NCBI GenBank assembly: GCA_028288165.1
Contig: JAQBOG010000017.1
Coordinates: 169,916-233,915, forward strand
DNA length: 64,000 nucleotides
Reading direction: 5' to 3'
From: Sphingobacteriales bacterium
GTDB taxonomy: Bacteria; Bacteroidota; Bacteroidia; Sphingobacteriales; Sphingobacteriaceae
Shown here piece after piece: positions 8,866 through 18,593 of this stretch. The notes under the pieces are model-generated. The model did not search any database and was not told where the DNA came from. It saw only the letters and a program-made list of their open reading frames with translations. The first letter of the stretch is position 1. Every line of letters begins with the position of its first letter. The position numbers were made by a program, and so were the translations under genes.

Positions 8866-9384
8866 TTATTTTTTGTATTCAATAAATTTTAAGGCAGCGG
8901 AATTAATGTAATATCTTTTGCCACCCTTATCTTCAGGACCATCGTCAAATACATGTCCGAGATGAAGACCGGTTTTAGTTTCAACCACTTCATCTCGTTC
9001 AATACCAAAAGAATTATCTTTCTTAATTGTTATAAAATCCTGTTTAATGGGCTTAGTAAAACTTGGCCATCCTGTTCCTGATTCAAACTTATCTTCAGAG
9101 CTAAATAAAGGTTCTCCTGTAGCGGCACTAACATATGTACCAGTATCATGTTCATTATAGTATGAGTTGTTAAAGGCTGGTTCTGTACCACCTTCAACCA
9201 TGATTTCATAAGCGTTTGGGCTCAGTACTTTTTTCCACTGTTCATCGGTGTTATATGCTGGATATTTTTTTGAGCTTGTATTTTCCCGATTTTGGCAGCC
9301 ACAAAGCAAAATCAAAAAAAAGGGGACTAAAAGAACTTTATGTAGTTTGATATTATTTGACGAAAGAATATTTAAACGAATCAT
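8866..9384 (-). CDS. MsrB-like lipoprotein lacking the catalytic cysteine
   Basis: A 172-residue protein with a lipobox LLCGC at 27-30 and a clear MsrB fold: SGTGWPSF at 102-109, LHLGHVFDDGP at 140-150, and KRYYINSAAL at 156-165. MsrB reduces methionine-R-sulfoxide with the Cys of RYCxN. Here that position is Y159 (TAT TAC in the reading strand), and the resolving Cys of SGCGWPSF is Thr. The only cysteines are C28 and C30 in the lipobox. The protein is predicted to be a non-catalytic envelope relative, or the sequence carries a TGC-to-TAC change. Confidence 0.88.
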   Translation of the reverse strand: MIRLNILSSNNIKLHKVLLVPFFLILLCGCQNRENTSSKKYPAYNTDEQWKKVLSPNAYEIMVEGGTEPAFNNSYYNEHDTGTYVSAATGEPLFSSEDKFESGTGWPSFTKPIKQDFITIKKDNSFGIERDEVVETKTGLHLGHVFDDGPEDKGGKRYYINSAALKFIEYKK

Positions 9385-9407
9385 ACATTTGTTTAAAACA
9401 TTAAATA

Positions 9408-9434
9408 AAAAAAGCGGCCAGAGCCGCTTAAAAA
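9408..9434 (-). terminator. Terminator of the gluzincin/TolB/Omp85 gene
   Basis: The stem AAGCGGC-CAGA-GCCGCTT is followed on the minus strand by a T-run. It lies just beyond the stop of the 9452-12604 gene and before msrB-like. Confidence 0.75.
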
Positions 9435-9451
9435 TTCTTCAAACCAATTTA

Positions 9452-12400
9452 TTACCAACCGGGCGATAAATTAACACCGAACACTCCACCTTTAACATCT
9501 GTTCTTTGAAAAGGCATCGCTAGATATGGTTCAACAATTAAGTAACCAAAAACGTTCACACGTAACGATATACCCGCACTCATAGCGGGAACACGCTCAT
9601 AATATTGTGGAACTAATGTATTAGAATTTGGATTTGACGGATCTAGCCTAGAACCAATTCCTCTTGGAGATGATCTAAAAGCCACTTTCGAATCACTGTC
9701 ATAAGCTAATCCGATATCAAAAAATAGGTTAAGGTCCGAAAATAAAAATTTGGATTCTATGGCAGCTAATTTCTCTGGTCCAGTAAATGGCAATCTGACC
9801 TCAAAATTCGCTACAGCAACCTTGCTTCCTACCAATTGATATAAATTAAATCCTTCTGCATTTGCTGCACCTGTTTTCATGAACGAGCCATATTCATATC
9901 CACGGATCAAGGTAGGATAACCTATGAATTGTTGCGAAAAATATTGCTCCTGATCCCGGCCGAACGTGGTATTGGTATAAAGTCTTGCAGCTAAAGTAAC
10001 AGGCTTAAACCGGGCATATTTCCTTAAATCTGTAAGCAAGGTTCCATACTTATAATCTCCCGTTTGCTGGCTTGTTCCAATACGATATCTAAAGCCACTT
10101 AATGGACTAGTAATCCCTGAAAAGCTGTTATCTCCAACAAACGCAATGTCAATTCCACCTACTTTCAGATTATTAAAAGGGAAACCATAAGATTGGCTAG
10201 CTTCTTCTTTAGATAACTTTTTATAAGGTTCGTAATATGCATAACTATTAGCTGGATAGAAAGTCCGTTGCCGTTCAATTCTATATGAATAATAGGCTAA
10301 TGATCCTCCAAGTTCAAATCTATGTATTTTAGAAAACGGATACGACCCAAATACCTGTGCTCTTTCCTCGAAAGTCCTAATTATATCATTATTGATTACA
10401 TAGTCTCCTGTGTTTTGGTCTACACTATAAGTTTGATATCCGGATATATACGGAATATGCGAAATGCCAGCACCCCAATTGATCCGGCTATCCTGATTCA
10501 TATAAGCGAATTGACCACCAAAATCGTAAATCTGACCATTTACAGCAACGGTAGCATAAATCTGGTTTCGCCCCAAAATGTCACTAAAAATACCTTGTAT
10601 TCCACCAGAAACACCACTTCCAAAACGTCCACCGACGGATGCACCTACTCCTGTATTTGCTAAATAATCAAGTTTGAATTTTGGCTTATACCCAATGTTC
10701 TTTATAGTCTTAGAAGCAATTTGTTCAAACCGTTCAAAATTATCTAAATTGGCATTAATGATATCAACGCCTACAGATTGAGCAGGAGGGAGATTCGCGG
10801 CGTCAAAATTAACAGCTTGCGGATCAACAGGTTTTGCTTTGAAGTCGGTAGCTTTTGCTATATACAGTGAATATTTTTGAGCCCGGTAATACGAATATAG
10901 GATATCATCTTTTTTGGATACACTCAATGCCGGCGAAAATTCTGTAATTCCACTTATGCCTGTGAAATAGTCTGTTAGCTGCTCCACATTTTTTGTAGGA
11001 ATGCTATAGCGATACATATTCCTAAATCCATCTCTATTCGAAAGGAAATAGATATTTTGGTTGTCTGAAGAAAACTGTGGATTTAAATTATTTGCACCGT
11101 CAAAAATGGGTATATCTGTTACTTCACTGCTGCCTAAATCTAAGATTGCTAAATTAAAAGTAATGTCTACTCCTTTGGCTGCTTTATCGAAGGTGGAACG
11201 ATCACTACTGAAGACGATCTTTTTACCATCATTAGAATAATTCGCCTGATAATCTGAATAAACATCGTTTGTTAGCTGAGTTACTTTTTTCGATTTAAGG
11301 TTATAGGAGTATAAATCACTTTGGCCTTCCTTTAATCCTGTAAAGGCAATATCAACTCCGTTAGGAGACCATGTTAAATTTGAAAATTCTTCGACATTGC
11401 CCATTGATGCTGTCCTTACCGTACGACCACTAGCAACATCAACGATAATCATCTGGTTCCTTCCTTTTGCAAAAACACTAAATGCAAACTGCTTACCGTC
11501 TGGAGACCAGGCACCTGCAGATTCGATGAAGTTAAACTCATCAATATGGGAATTACGAGCTTTGCTGGTTAATTTTCGAAGTATTTTTCCAGTATTGGCC
11601 TCCGCTAAAAATAAATCGATACTTAAGAGATCTTTTTCAGAAAGAAAAACAACGTATTTTCCATCGGGAGAAACGGATGGAGCAACGTTATAATGCTCAC
11701 CCGCATTTTTCTCATCTACAATGCGTTTGCCAATCGGAATTTGGGCGGTATCTTTTAAATAAGGTTTATAGGTATTTTCTATACTTGTTTTCCATAAACT
11801 GGAGAGTGTTCTTTCGTCATACCCAAACGTTCGTCTTATTGCTAATTGATAACCCGATTTAGCAGTTTCCTTAAAAAAAGGAACAATCACAGTGTCACCA
11901 TAAGTCGAGCCGATATAAGCCCAAAATGCCTGTCCATAACGATATGGGAAGTATTTATTAGAAGTAGTTAAGTCTCTTAAAGTGGGTATGTCTTTAGTAA
12001 GATATGCATCTCGCATCCACATAGCTGTATATGCATCCACTTTACCCACAGACAGGTATTCTGCCATCCCTTCCACCATCCACAAAGGCAAATTTCCAAT
12101 ATTCTCAAGATTGGTTGAATCGCCACCTATCAATGAATGATATTGAAAAGCATGCACCAGCTCATGTCCTAATACATGCCTGGTTTGATTGTTTAATTGG
12201 GTTAATGGCATGATAACCCTATTTTTCATGCCTTCAGTAACACCACCTGTTCCTACACCTATTTCACCATCAAGAGCGGTTGTTTGTTGAAACTCCGGAC
12301 TGTTATTATATAGGATAAGTGGATTTTTCTTGCTAAAAGTATCTCTAAAAATTTGTTGATGAAGATCATACCAAACTTCTGTTTCTTTTGCAAAACGCTT

Positions 12401-12604
12401 AATTAAACTGTCGTTTTTTAGATAGTAATAAATCTCAAAGTGCGGAGTTTGATACACTTTAAATTTAAGATTCTTATATCGAACCTTATTTTGTCCAAAA
12501 TACTGTGCATTGGCGTCGAGGGTGGAGCTAAAAATAAGGAGGCATAGTAGTGACGAAGTAAACCAATATGACGGCCGGAACTGTATAGTAGACTGAATAT
12601 TCAT
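9452..12604 (-). CDS. Gluzincin protease / TolB-like propeller / Omp85-like barrel fusion
   Basis: A 1050-residue outer-membrane protein. After a signal peptide (about residues 1-34, ending DANAQ) comes a peptidase-MA-like domain with HELVH at 147-151 and a following MVEGMAEYLS. A PD40/TolB-like beta-propeller (about 300-600) has repeats such as SPDGKYVVFLSEKD, SPDGKQFAFS, SPNGVDIAFTG and SNDGKKIVFSSD. The C-terminal 400 residues have the alternating pattern and terminal FGVNLSPGW of a BamA/Omp85 barrel. A protease and propeller carried on a surface barrel is inferred from this domain order. Some databases label similar proteins Tol biopolymer transporter. The gene is monocistronic. Confidence 0.85.
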   Translation of the reverse strand: MNIQSTIQFRPSYWFTSSLLCLLIFSSTLDANAQYFGQNKVRYKNLKFKVYQTPHFEIYYYLKNDSLIKRFAKETEVWYDLHQQIFRDTFSKKNPLILYNNSPEFQQTTALDGEIGVGTGGVTEGMKNRVIMPLTQLNNQTRHVLGHELVHAFQYHSLIGGDSTNLENIGNLPLWMVEGMAEYLSVGKVDAYTAMWMRDAYLTKDIPTLRDLTTSNKYFPYRYGQAFWAYIGSTYGDTVIVPFFKETAKSGYQLAIRRTFGYDERTLSSLWKTSIENTYKPYLKDTAQIPIGKRIVDEKNAGEHYNVAPSVSPDGKYVVFLSEKDLLSIDLFLAEANTGKILRKLTSKARNSHIDEFNFIESAGAWSPDGKQFAFSVFAKGRNQMIIVDVASGRTVRTASMGNVEEFSNLTWSPNGVDIAFTGLKEGQSDLYSYNLKSKKVTQLTNDVYSDYQANYSNDGKKIVFSSDRSTFDKAAKGVDITFNLAILDLGSSEVTDIPIFDGANNLNPQFSSDNQNIYFLSNRDGFRNMYRYSIPTKNVEQLTDYFTGISGITEFSPALSVSKKDDILYSYYRAQKYSLYIAKATDFKAKPVDPQAVNFDAANLPPAQSVGVDIINANLDNFERFEQIASKTIKNIGYKPKFKLDYLANTGVGASVGGRFGSGVSGGIQGIFSDILGRNQIYATVAVNGQIYDFGGQFAYMNQDSRINWGAGISHIPYISGYQTYSVDQNTGDYVINNDIIRTFEERAQVFGSYPFSKIHRFELGGSLAYYSYRIERQRTFYPANSYAYYEPYKKLSKEEASQSYGFPFNNLKVGGIDIAFVGDNSFSGITSPLSGFRYRIGTSQQTGDYKYGTLLTDLRKYARFKPVTLAARLYTNTTFGRDQEQYFSQQFIGYPTLIRGYEYGSFMKTGAANAEGFNLYQLVGSKVAVANFEVRLPFTGPEKLAAIESKFLFSDLNLFFDIGLAYDSDSKVAFRSSPRGIGSRLDPSNPNSNTLVPQYYERVPAMSAGISLRVNVFGYLIVEPYLAMPFQRTDVKGGVFGVNLSPGW

Positions 12605-12695
12605 AAAATAAATATTTTGATGGTATCTCTAAATTACGTAAAAACTATGGATTTCGATTTGGAAATAATTGGTGCGATAATTATTCCAATTTTGA

Positions 12696-15158
12696 TTACT
12701 CTTGCCGCTCTTCAAGTCTTTTTTGACGTCTTTCTTCCCGAAGCTGTTTTTTGGTTTTGGAAGGTTCAGATTTTGTGGGTTGATTTTGTTCAATAGCTTG
12801 ATTATCAGTTGTAGATGGTTTTTTATTGTCGGGTTGTTTACCAGCCTCGGGTTCAACAGAACTGGTATCCGGAAATTCAATTGGCTGCTCTAAGGAATCT
12901 ATAAAGGAACTGTCAGCATCCAAAGAATCTGAAGTGTCTATAGAATAAATAGGACTTACACACTTGTATTCCTTGGTGATTTCAACCGTAGGCTTTGGAA
13001 AAGGGCCTTCGGAAATTCCTGTTGAGGGATCATGATATACCTTCTCCATAAATTTAGCGAAAATCGGAAGCGCCGTTTTGGACCCTTCTCCAGTTTCAGA
13101 AGTTCTAAAATGGACAGTTCTTTCGTCGCAGCCTACCCATACACCAGTTACTAAATCTTTAGTGAGCCCCATATACCATCCATCCACATAATCTGATGAG
13201 GTACCGGTTTTGCCAGCAATCTGATTTCCTTTTCTGAAAAGATCCCATTCCCATAATGCTTGAGAAGTTCCACCTGGTTCTTCCATACCACCTCTTAACA
13301 TATACATCATCAACCAGGCTATTTCTTCACTTATGGCACGAGTTGGAGTACTTTTAAATTCTTTCAATACATTTCCGTCTTTGTCGGTAATTTTTTGAAC
13401 CAGGATTGGATCTGTTTTCATGCCTTTATTAAGGAATGTAGCGTAAGCACGAACCATTTCAAATACAGATACATCATTTGAACCCAAACTTACAGAAGGA
13501 ACCGATTTTAAAGGACTTTCAATCCCACATCGATGTGCATAATCAACTACTTTATCCCACCCAATTTCTTCAGTAATTTGGGCTGTTATTGAATTTACAG
13601 ATCTAGCCATAGCATGCCTTAGGGTCATTTCTTGTCCAGAAAAACTGAAACTAGCATTTTTAGGCTCCCAAACTTCCTTTTTATTATTATCGTCATAAAC
13701 AATTTTAACAGGCTTGTCAATGTACATGTCGCAAGGAGTTTTGCCATTATCTAAAGCAGCTAAATAAGCAAATGGTTTAAAGGTAGACCCTGCCTGACGT
13801 TTAGCCTGATTAACATGGTCATAATTAAAAAATTTGTGATCAATTCCGCCAACCCAAACTTTAATGTGTCCGTTGAACGGATCAAGGGTCATCATACCCG
13901 TATTTAGTAATTTTGAATAGTATTCGAGGGAATCAATGGTAGAAAAGTTAACCTTTTTTTCTCCCTCTTTATCATAACTAAAAACAGTCATTTCTTTTTT
14001 AATGGCCAAGTAGGCTTTTATAGAATCAATGTTGTTGTTATATCTTTTTTCTAGAAATTTATAAATAGGTAATCGCTTTGCGGCATTCAAAGCAAAATCT
14101 TCTATTTCTTTACCCTCCGAATCATGCCAAGGTTTTTGGTTACCCCAAGCATTTTGCAATCTATTTTGAAGGCTTTTCATTTGACTTGCCACTGCTTCTT
14201 CCGCGTATTTCTGAAGTTTGGAATCGATGGTCGTATAAATTTTTAAGCCCCCTTCATACAAATCATAGTCGTTTTCTTCACACCATTTTTCTATATAACC
14301 GGCTACTGCAGATTTTAGATAAGATTCTCCATTGCTAGAATCTTCAAATTCACCTTCTTTTGTTACCAACGGTGATGCAATGTATTTTGTCAATTCAGCA
14401 GCAGTTAAATAATTGTACTTCTGCATTTGAGACAAAACAACGTTTCTCCTTTCTAAGGATTTTTCCGGATTTCGGATTGGATTATAAGTGGTGTTTGCTT
14501 TTAACAATCCGATTAACGTTGCAGACTCCTGAACTTCTAATTCAGCCGGTTGCTTATTAAAAAACCGTTTTGCTGCTGTTTTAATACCAAACGTGTTGTT
14601 TCCAAATGGAACTGTATTTAAGTACAAGGTTAAAATTTCGGGCTTTGAATATTGTCCTTCTAACTTTAAAGCAGTCATCCACTCTTTAAGCTTATAAACC
14701 ACTGTTCTGACAAGAGGTACATTTTTGATAAAGCCTTGCGATTTTTTATTTCTGGTACTGTAGAGGTTCTTAGCAAGTTGTTGAGTAATTGTACTAGCAC
14801 CCCGTTTATCACCCCGAGCAGTAGAAATCGTACTGGATATGACACCCAAAAAATCAACGCCGCTGTGCTTGAAGAAACGTACATCTTCAGTTGCTACTAA
14901 TGCATTTATAACACTTGGCGCAATTTTGGAGTATTCTACCGGGGTTCTATTCTCCTTGTAATATCGGCCTATCAATTTGCCATCTGCCGTATATAGCTCA
15001 GAGGCAATTCGCATATTGGGACTTTTAATATCTTTAATTGAAGGAGAATAACCAAACAACCATAAAAAATTCAGCTCAATAGCACAGAAAAAAAGTATTA
15101 TAAAGTATAAACAAATAATTAGATAGCGTAGTGGCTTGAATTTTATTCTTTTAAACAT
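12696..15158 (-). CDS. Class A penicillin-binding protein 1A
   Basis: Bifunctional peptidoglycan glycosyltransferase/transpeptidase of the inner membrane, 820 residues. One N-terminal membrane anchor lies at about 10-32. The GT51 domain has the catalytic Glu in ATEDVRFFKHSG (near 90) and GASTITQQLAKNLY. The transpeptidase domain has SxxK as STFK near 455, SxN in ARSVNSITAQ, and KTGTSS near 648. The last roughly 80 residues are a low-complexity, Ser/Glu/Lys-rich tail ending KRLEERQE, likely disordered. It is divergent from the PPK2 gene. Confidence 0.95.
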   Translation of the reverse strand: MFKRIKFKPLRYLIICLYFIILFFCAIELNFLWLFGYSPSIKDIKSPNMRIASELYTADGKLIGRYYKENRTPVEYSKIAPSVINALVATEDVRFFKHSGVDFLGVISSTISTARGDKRGASTITQQLAKNLYSTRNKKSQGFIKNVPLVRTVVYKLKEWMTALKLEGQYSKPEILTLYLNTVPFGNNTFGIKTAAKRFFNKQPAELEVQESATLIGLLKANTTYNPIRNPEKSLERRNVVLSQMQKYNYLTAAELTKYIASPLVTKEGEFEDSSNGESYLKSAVAGYIEKWCEENDYDLYEGGLKIYTTIDSKLQKYAEEAVASQMKSLQNRLQNAWGNQKPWHDSEGKEIEDFALNAAKRLPIYKFLEKRYNNNIDSIKAYLAIKKEMTVFSYDKEGEKKVNFSTIDSLEYYSKLLNTGMMTLDPFNGHIKVWVGGIDHKFFNYDHVNQAKRQAGSTFKPFAYLAALDNGKTPCDMYIDKPVKIVYDDNNKKEVWEPKNASFSFSGQEMTLRHAMARSVNSITAQITEEIGWDKVVDYAHRCGIESPLKSVPSVSLGSNDVSVFEMVRAYATFLNKGMKTDPILVQKITDKDGNVLKEFKSTPTRAISEEIAWLMMYMLRGGMEEPGGTSQALWEWDLFRKGNQIAGKTGTSSDYVDGWYMGLTKDLVTGVWVGCDERTVHFRTSETGEGSKTALPIFAKFMEKVYHDPSTGISEGPFPKPTVEITKEYKCVSPIYSIDTSDSLDADSSFIDSLEQPIEFPDTSSVEPEAGKQPDNKKPSTTDNQAIEQNQPTKSEPSKTKKQLREERRQKRLEERQE

Positions 15159-15290
15159 GAAGGTAAATATGTATAAAATGCCCCGTTAATACCATAAATA
15201 AGTATATTTTTAAACGGTACATTGATGGATAACGAATATAATTTAATAAAATTTTCAGTTCACAATAATAAACAAATCAAATATCTGAGC

Positions 15291-16166
15291 ATGGACAATA
15301 TTGTTAAAAAATGTAAAATTAAAGCAGATTCTGATTTTAAGTTAAAAGATCACAATACTGCTTACACATCCGATTTAAAAAAAGAAGATTCTACTAAAAT
15401 CTTAAGTAATAATATAGCTGAATTGAAAGTTCTTCAAGAAAAGTTATATAGCAGTAATCGGTTTTCGTTATTATTAATATTTCAAGCAATGGATGCCGCT
15501 GGTAAAGACAGTGCCATCGAACATGTAATGAGCGGAATCAATCCGCAGGGATGCGAAGTTTATAGCTTTAAACAGCCTTCTTCGGAAGAACTTGAGCATG
15601 ATTTTTTATGGCGACATGCGAAGGCCTTACCTAAAAAAGGAATGATCGGTATTCACAACAGATCTCACTATGAAAATGTACTTGTTTGTAAAGTTCACCC
15701 AAACATTATTACAGATCATGATGATCGCCTATCATTTGAAGATATTGATGAGGAGTTTTGGAGGAAAAGGTATGAAAGCATTCGTGATTTCGAAAAACAT
15801 CTTGTCAGAAATGGTACTGTAATTATAAAATTCTTTTTGAATGTTTCTAAAGAAGAACAAAAAGAAAGGTTTTTGGATAGAATTAATGAACCGTTTAAAA
15901 ACTGGAAATTTTCCTCGTTTGATATTGAAGAGCGTAAAAAGTGGACTGATTACATGAACGCTTACGAGTCGGCAATTACAGAAACTAGTAAAGATCATGC
16001 TCCATGGTATGTAATTCCCGCCGATAAAAAGTGGTTTTCTCGAATGGCAATCAGCGAGATAATAAAAGAAACATTAAAATCTCTAGACTTGGAAATCCCC
16101 GAGTTAAGTAAAGAGGAATTAGAAGGACTAATTAGAAGTAAAGAAGAATTATTACGAGAAGAATAA
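15291..16166 (+). CDS. Polyphosphate kinase 2 family protein
   Basis: Cytoplasmic kinase that transfers phosphate between polyphosphate and nucleotides. The Walker A region is FQAMDAAGKDSAIEH. Other PPK2 hallmarks are NPQGCEVYSFKQPS, HDFLWRHAKALP, FNRSHYENV written here as HNRSHYENV, and a Walker B-like KFFLNVSKEEQ. I chose the ATG at 15291 (291 residues) because it puts the N-terminus at the usual distance from the conserved core. An upstream ATG at 15225 would add 22 poorly conserved residues. Whether it prefers AMP, ADP or GDP cannot be read from the sequence. Confidence 0.93.
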   Translation: MDNIVKKCKIKADSDFKLKDHNTAYTSDLKKEDSTKILSNNIAELKVLQEKLYSSNRFSLLLIFQAMDAAGKDSAIEHVMSGINPQGCEVYSFKQPSSEELEHDFLWRHAKALPKKGMIGIHNRSHYENVLVCKVHPNIITDHDDRLSFEDIDEEFWRKRYESIRDFEKHLVRNGTVIIKFFLNVSKEEQKERFLDRINEPFKNWKFSSFDIEERKKWTDYMNAYESAITETSKDHAPWYVIPADKKWFSRMAISEIIKETLKSLDLEIPELSKEELEGLIRSKEELLREE

Positions 16167-16170
16167 GGGT

Positions 16171-16455
16171 TTATCGAATAACCACATCATCATAAGCTCT
16201 ATTTTTGTCAAAAACCGATTTGGCAAAAATACATAATGGAACAATTTTAATATTGTTATCTCTCGAATAGGCTACGGCTGCATCAACTAATGAATTTCCA
16301 ATTCCCTGGCCCTGTATCTTTTGCGAAACTAATGTATGATCGATTATCAATTTATCATGGCCGGCAAAACTATAGGTCATTTCAGCAAGCAAAACTCCAT
16401 TATCTTCCATATAAAAAGATCCTTTGTGTCTGTTTTCACGATGTTTGATTTCCAT
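16171..16455 (-). CDS. YjdJ-type GNAT acetyltransferase domain protein
   Basis: A 94-residue protein matching the short GNAT-like family (YjdJ/GATD-type). It contains HTLVSQKIQGQGIGNSLVDAAVAYSRDN, in which QGQGIG is the acetyl-CoA pyrophosphate-binding loop. PLCIFAKSVFDKNRAYDDVV matches the family's C-terminus. Substrate unknown. Convergent with PPK2, separated by only four bases. Confidence 0.85.
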   Translation of the reverse strand: MEIKHRENRHKGSFYMEDNGVLLAEMTYSFAGHDKLIIDHTLVSQKIQGQGIGNSLVDAAVAYSRDNNIKIVPLCIFAKSVFDKNRAYDDVVIR

Positions 16456-16537
16456 GTTAAAGATCTTTGGTAGTATGTGTCAGATAATGAAATAGGATAT
16501 GTTAAAATTAGAGGAACAAAATTACATAATTTAAATT

Positions 16538-17320
16538 TTATATAATTCCTAATTTAAACTCATCTGCATCATTTAAAAACGGAAAATCCTTACGTGCTCT
16601 TTCTACATCTTCTTTTGATATCGAAAAAGTATATAAATCTTCATCATTAGGTTTATAATACACGACTTTTCCTGTTGGATCTATGCACATTGAATCCCCA
16701 GAATGATATACTTCGTTACCATCATGTCCGACACGATTAACCGCTATTACATATGATTGATTTTCAATCGCTCTGGCGGGAATAAGCGTGCGCCAGTGTA
16801 GCGACCTCCTTTCTGGCCAGTTGGCAACAATTAACAAAATATCGTATTCGGGTTCCTTATTTCGCAGCCACACAGGGAATCTCAGATCATAGCAAATTAC
16901 CGGACAGATCTTAAATCCGCCAAGTTCTACGAATAGTTTTTTGTTGCCAGGTGTGAAATGCTTGTCTTCATTACCCATACTAAATAAATGTCTTTTATCA
17001 TATTGTTCAAATGTACCATCAGATTTCATCCAAATCAGTCGGTTATAAAATTTGGAATTCTCTTTAATGATTAACGTTCCAGTGACAACACAATCAAATT
17101 TCCGTGCTTGCTGATGCATCCATTGCATTGTTTTACCATTCATTTCTTCGGCCAGTTTTTCGGTATTCATCGAAAAACCCGTGCTAAACATTTCCGGTAA
17201 CACAATTAAATCTGTTTTCTCTCTAATAGAAGATAGCCTTAAAGCAAGGTTCTGAAGGTTTTTGTCAATATTTTCCCAAAACAAGTATGCCTGGAAGGTG
17301 GTAATTTTCAGCGAATTCAT
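16538..17320 (-). CDS. Omega-amidase of the nitrilase superfamily (YafV/Nit2-like)
   Basis: Hydrolyses alpha-ketoglutaramate and related omega-amides. It has 260 residues. The nitrilase triad is visible: E43 in LPEMFSTGF, K109 in QYDKRHLF and C143 in VICYDLRFPVW. It lies 45 bases downstream of an aminotransferase gene on the same strand. In bacteria and plants this pairing performs the glutaminase II reaction: glutamine-dependent transamination of methionine's keto acid, with the amidase pulling it forward. The pairing supports omega-amidase over other nitrilase activities. Confidence 0.92.
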   Translation of the reverse strand: MNSLKITTFQAYLFWENIDKNLQNLALRLSSIREKTDLIVLPEMFSTGFSMNTEKLAEEMNGKTMQWMHQQARKFDCVVTGTLIIKENSKFYNRLIWMKSDGTFEQYDKRHLFSMGNEDKHFTPGNKKLFVELGGFKICPVICYDLRFPVWLRNKEPEYDILLIVANWPERRSLHWRTLIPARAIENQSYVIAVNRVGHDGNEVYHSGDSMCIDPTGKVVYYKPNDEDLYTFSISKEDVERARKDFPFLNDADEFKLGII

Positions 17321-17365
17321 TTTTTTTATTTAATTGATACGGTTTTGTTAAAATATTGTATTCAG

Positions 17366-18511
17366 TTAAACTTTTATTAATCTTTCAACGGCTTTATCCA
17401 GTGTTTCTTGCTTTTTAGCAAAACAAAAACGTAAAACCTTATAATCTGCACCATTTTTATAGAAGGCAGAAGTGGGTATCCCTGCAACGCCAAATTCTTT
17501 TATTAAACGTATTGCAAAATCATGGTCACCCTCACTAGTAATTTTATGGTACTGAACAGATTGAAAGTAAGAACCTTCGCAGGGCAGAATATCAAAACGT
17601 GTACTCTTTAATAAATTTTTAAAGTGATCTCGTTTTTCTTGATAAAAATTACTCAGCTCCATATAGTATGATTTGTTATCTAAAAAATCACTAATAGCAT
17701 ATTGAATAGGAGTGTTCACACTAAAAACTAGAAATTGATGGATTTTTCGAAATTCGGTCATTAACTTTTCGGGTGCAATGCAATAGCCTACTTTCCAACC
17801 CGTATTATGAAACAATTTCCCGAATGAAGCGGTAATAAAGCTTCTGTTTTTTAATTCAGGATACCTGGCCATACTAAGGTGTTGTTTTTTATCAAACACT
17901 AAATGTTCATACACCTCATCGCTTAGTATTAGGATATCTGTATTTGTAATAAGTTTAATGAGCTGTTTAATGTCGTTTTCATCCAGAATAGTTCCAGTTG
18001 GATTTTGAGGGGAGTTCAAAATTATCATCCTGGTTCTATTAGTGATGAGTTTCCTTACCACCTCCCAATTAATTTTATAATCTGGTGGGCAAAGTTCTAA
18101 AGATTTTACTAGCCCTCCTTGTAATTGAATGGTAGGAGCATAGCTATCATATGCTGGTTCAAAAATAATCACCTCATCATCTGGCTGAACCATTGCAGCA
18201 ATCGCGGTGTAAATGGCTTGGGTTCCACCTGCTGTAATAGTAATTTCATTCTCTGGATGATAGTTGGCCCCATGAAGATCAAATACTTTCGCTGCAATTT
18301 TTTCTCTTAGAGGTAAAATGCCCTGCATAGGTGCATACTGATTATTGCCCTTTAGCATATACTGATTTGCCAGATTTATAAGTTCAGGCGAACAATCAAA
18401 GTCTGGAAAACCTTGAGAAAGATTTATTGCATTATATTCTGTGGCCAATTTTGACATGACACTAAAGACCGTGGTGCGTACATTTGGAAGCTTAGAAGTT
18501 ACTGGAAACAT
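17366..18511 (-). CDS. Methionine/glutamine-type PLP aminotransferase (YbdL-like)
   Basis: Fold-type I class I/II aminotransferase, 381 residues. The PLP Lys is in TASFGKLFHNTGWKVGYC near residue 230. NSPQNPTGTIL holds the PLP-binding Asn. SQGFPDFDCSPEL near the N-terminus is typical of the kynurenine/methionine aminotransferase group. The omega-amidase gene follows in the same direction, which argues for use of glutamine as amino donor in methionine or aromatic amino acid salvage. PLP-dependent beta-lyase activity is an alternative. Confidence 0.9.
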   Translation of the reverse strand: MFPVTSKLPNVRTTVFSVMSKLATEYNAINLSQGFPDFDCSPELINLANQYMLKGNNQYAPMQGILPLREKIAAKVFDLHGANYHPENEITITAGGTQAIYTAIAAMVQPDDEVIIFEPAYDSYAPTIQLQGGLVKSLELCPPDYKINWEVVRKLITNRTRMIILNSPQNPTGTILDENDIKQLIKLITNTDILILSDEVYEHLVFDKKQHLSMARYPELKNRSFITASFGKLFHNTGWKVGYCIAPEKLMTEFRKIHQFLVFSVNTPIQYAISDFLDNKSYYMELSNFYQEKRDHFKNLLKSTRFDILPCEGSYFQSVQYHKITSEGDHDFAIRLIKEFGVAGIPTSAFYKNGADYKVLRFCFAKKQETLDKAVERLIKV

Positions 18512-18593
18512 TATTGCTAAAATAAACTAAAAAGTACTTAGATACTATATGTTGTAATACAGAAGTATATGTTATTAATCTTATTCCTATTTC

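Noticed and set aside
12629..12880. 83-codon minus-strand frame
   Set aside because: Mostly inside the coding sequence of PBP1A in another frame; the low-complexity tail of PBP1A creates long open shadows.
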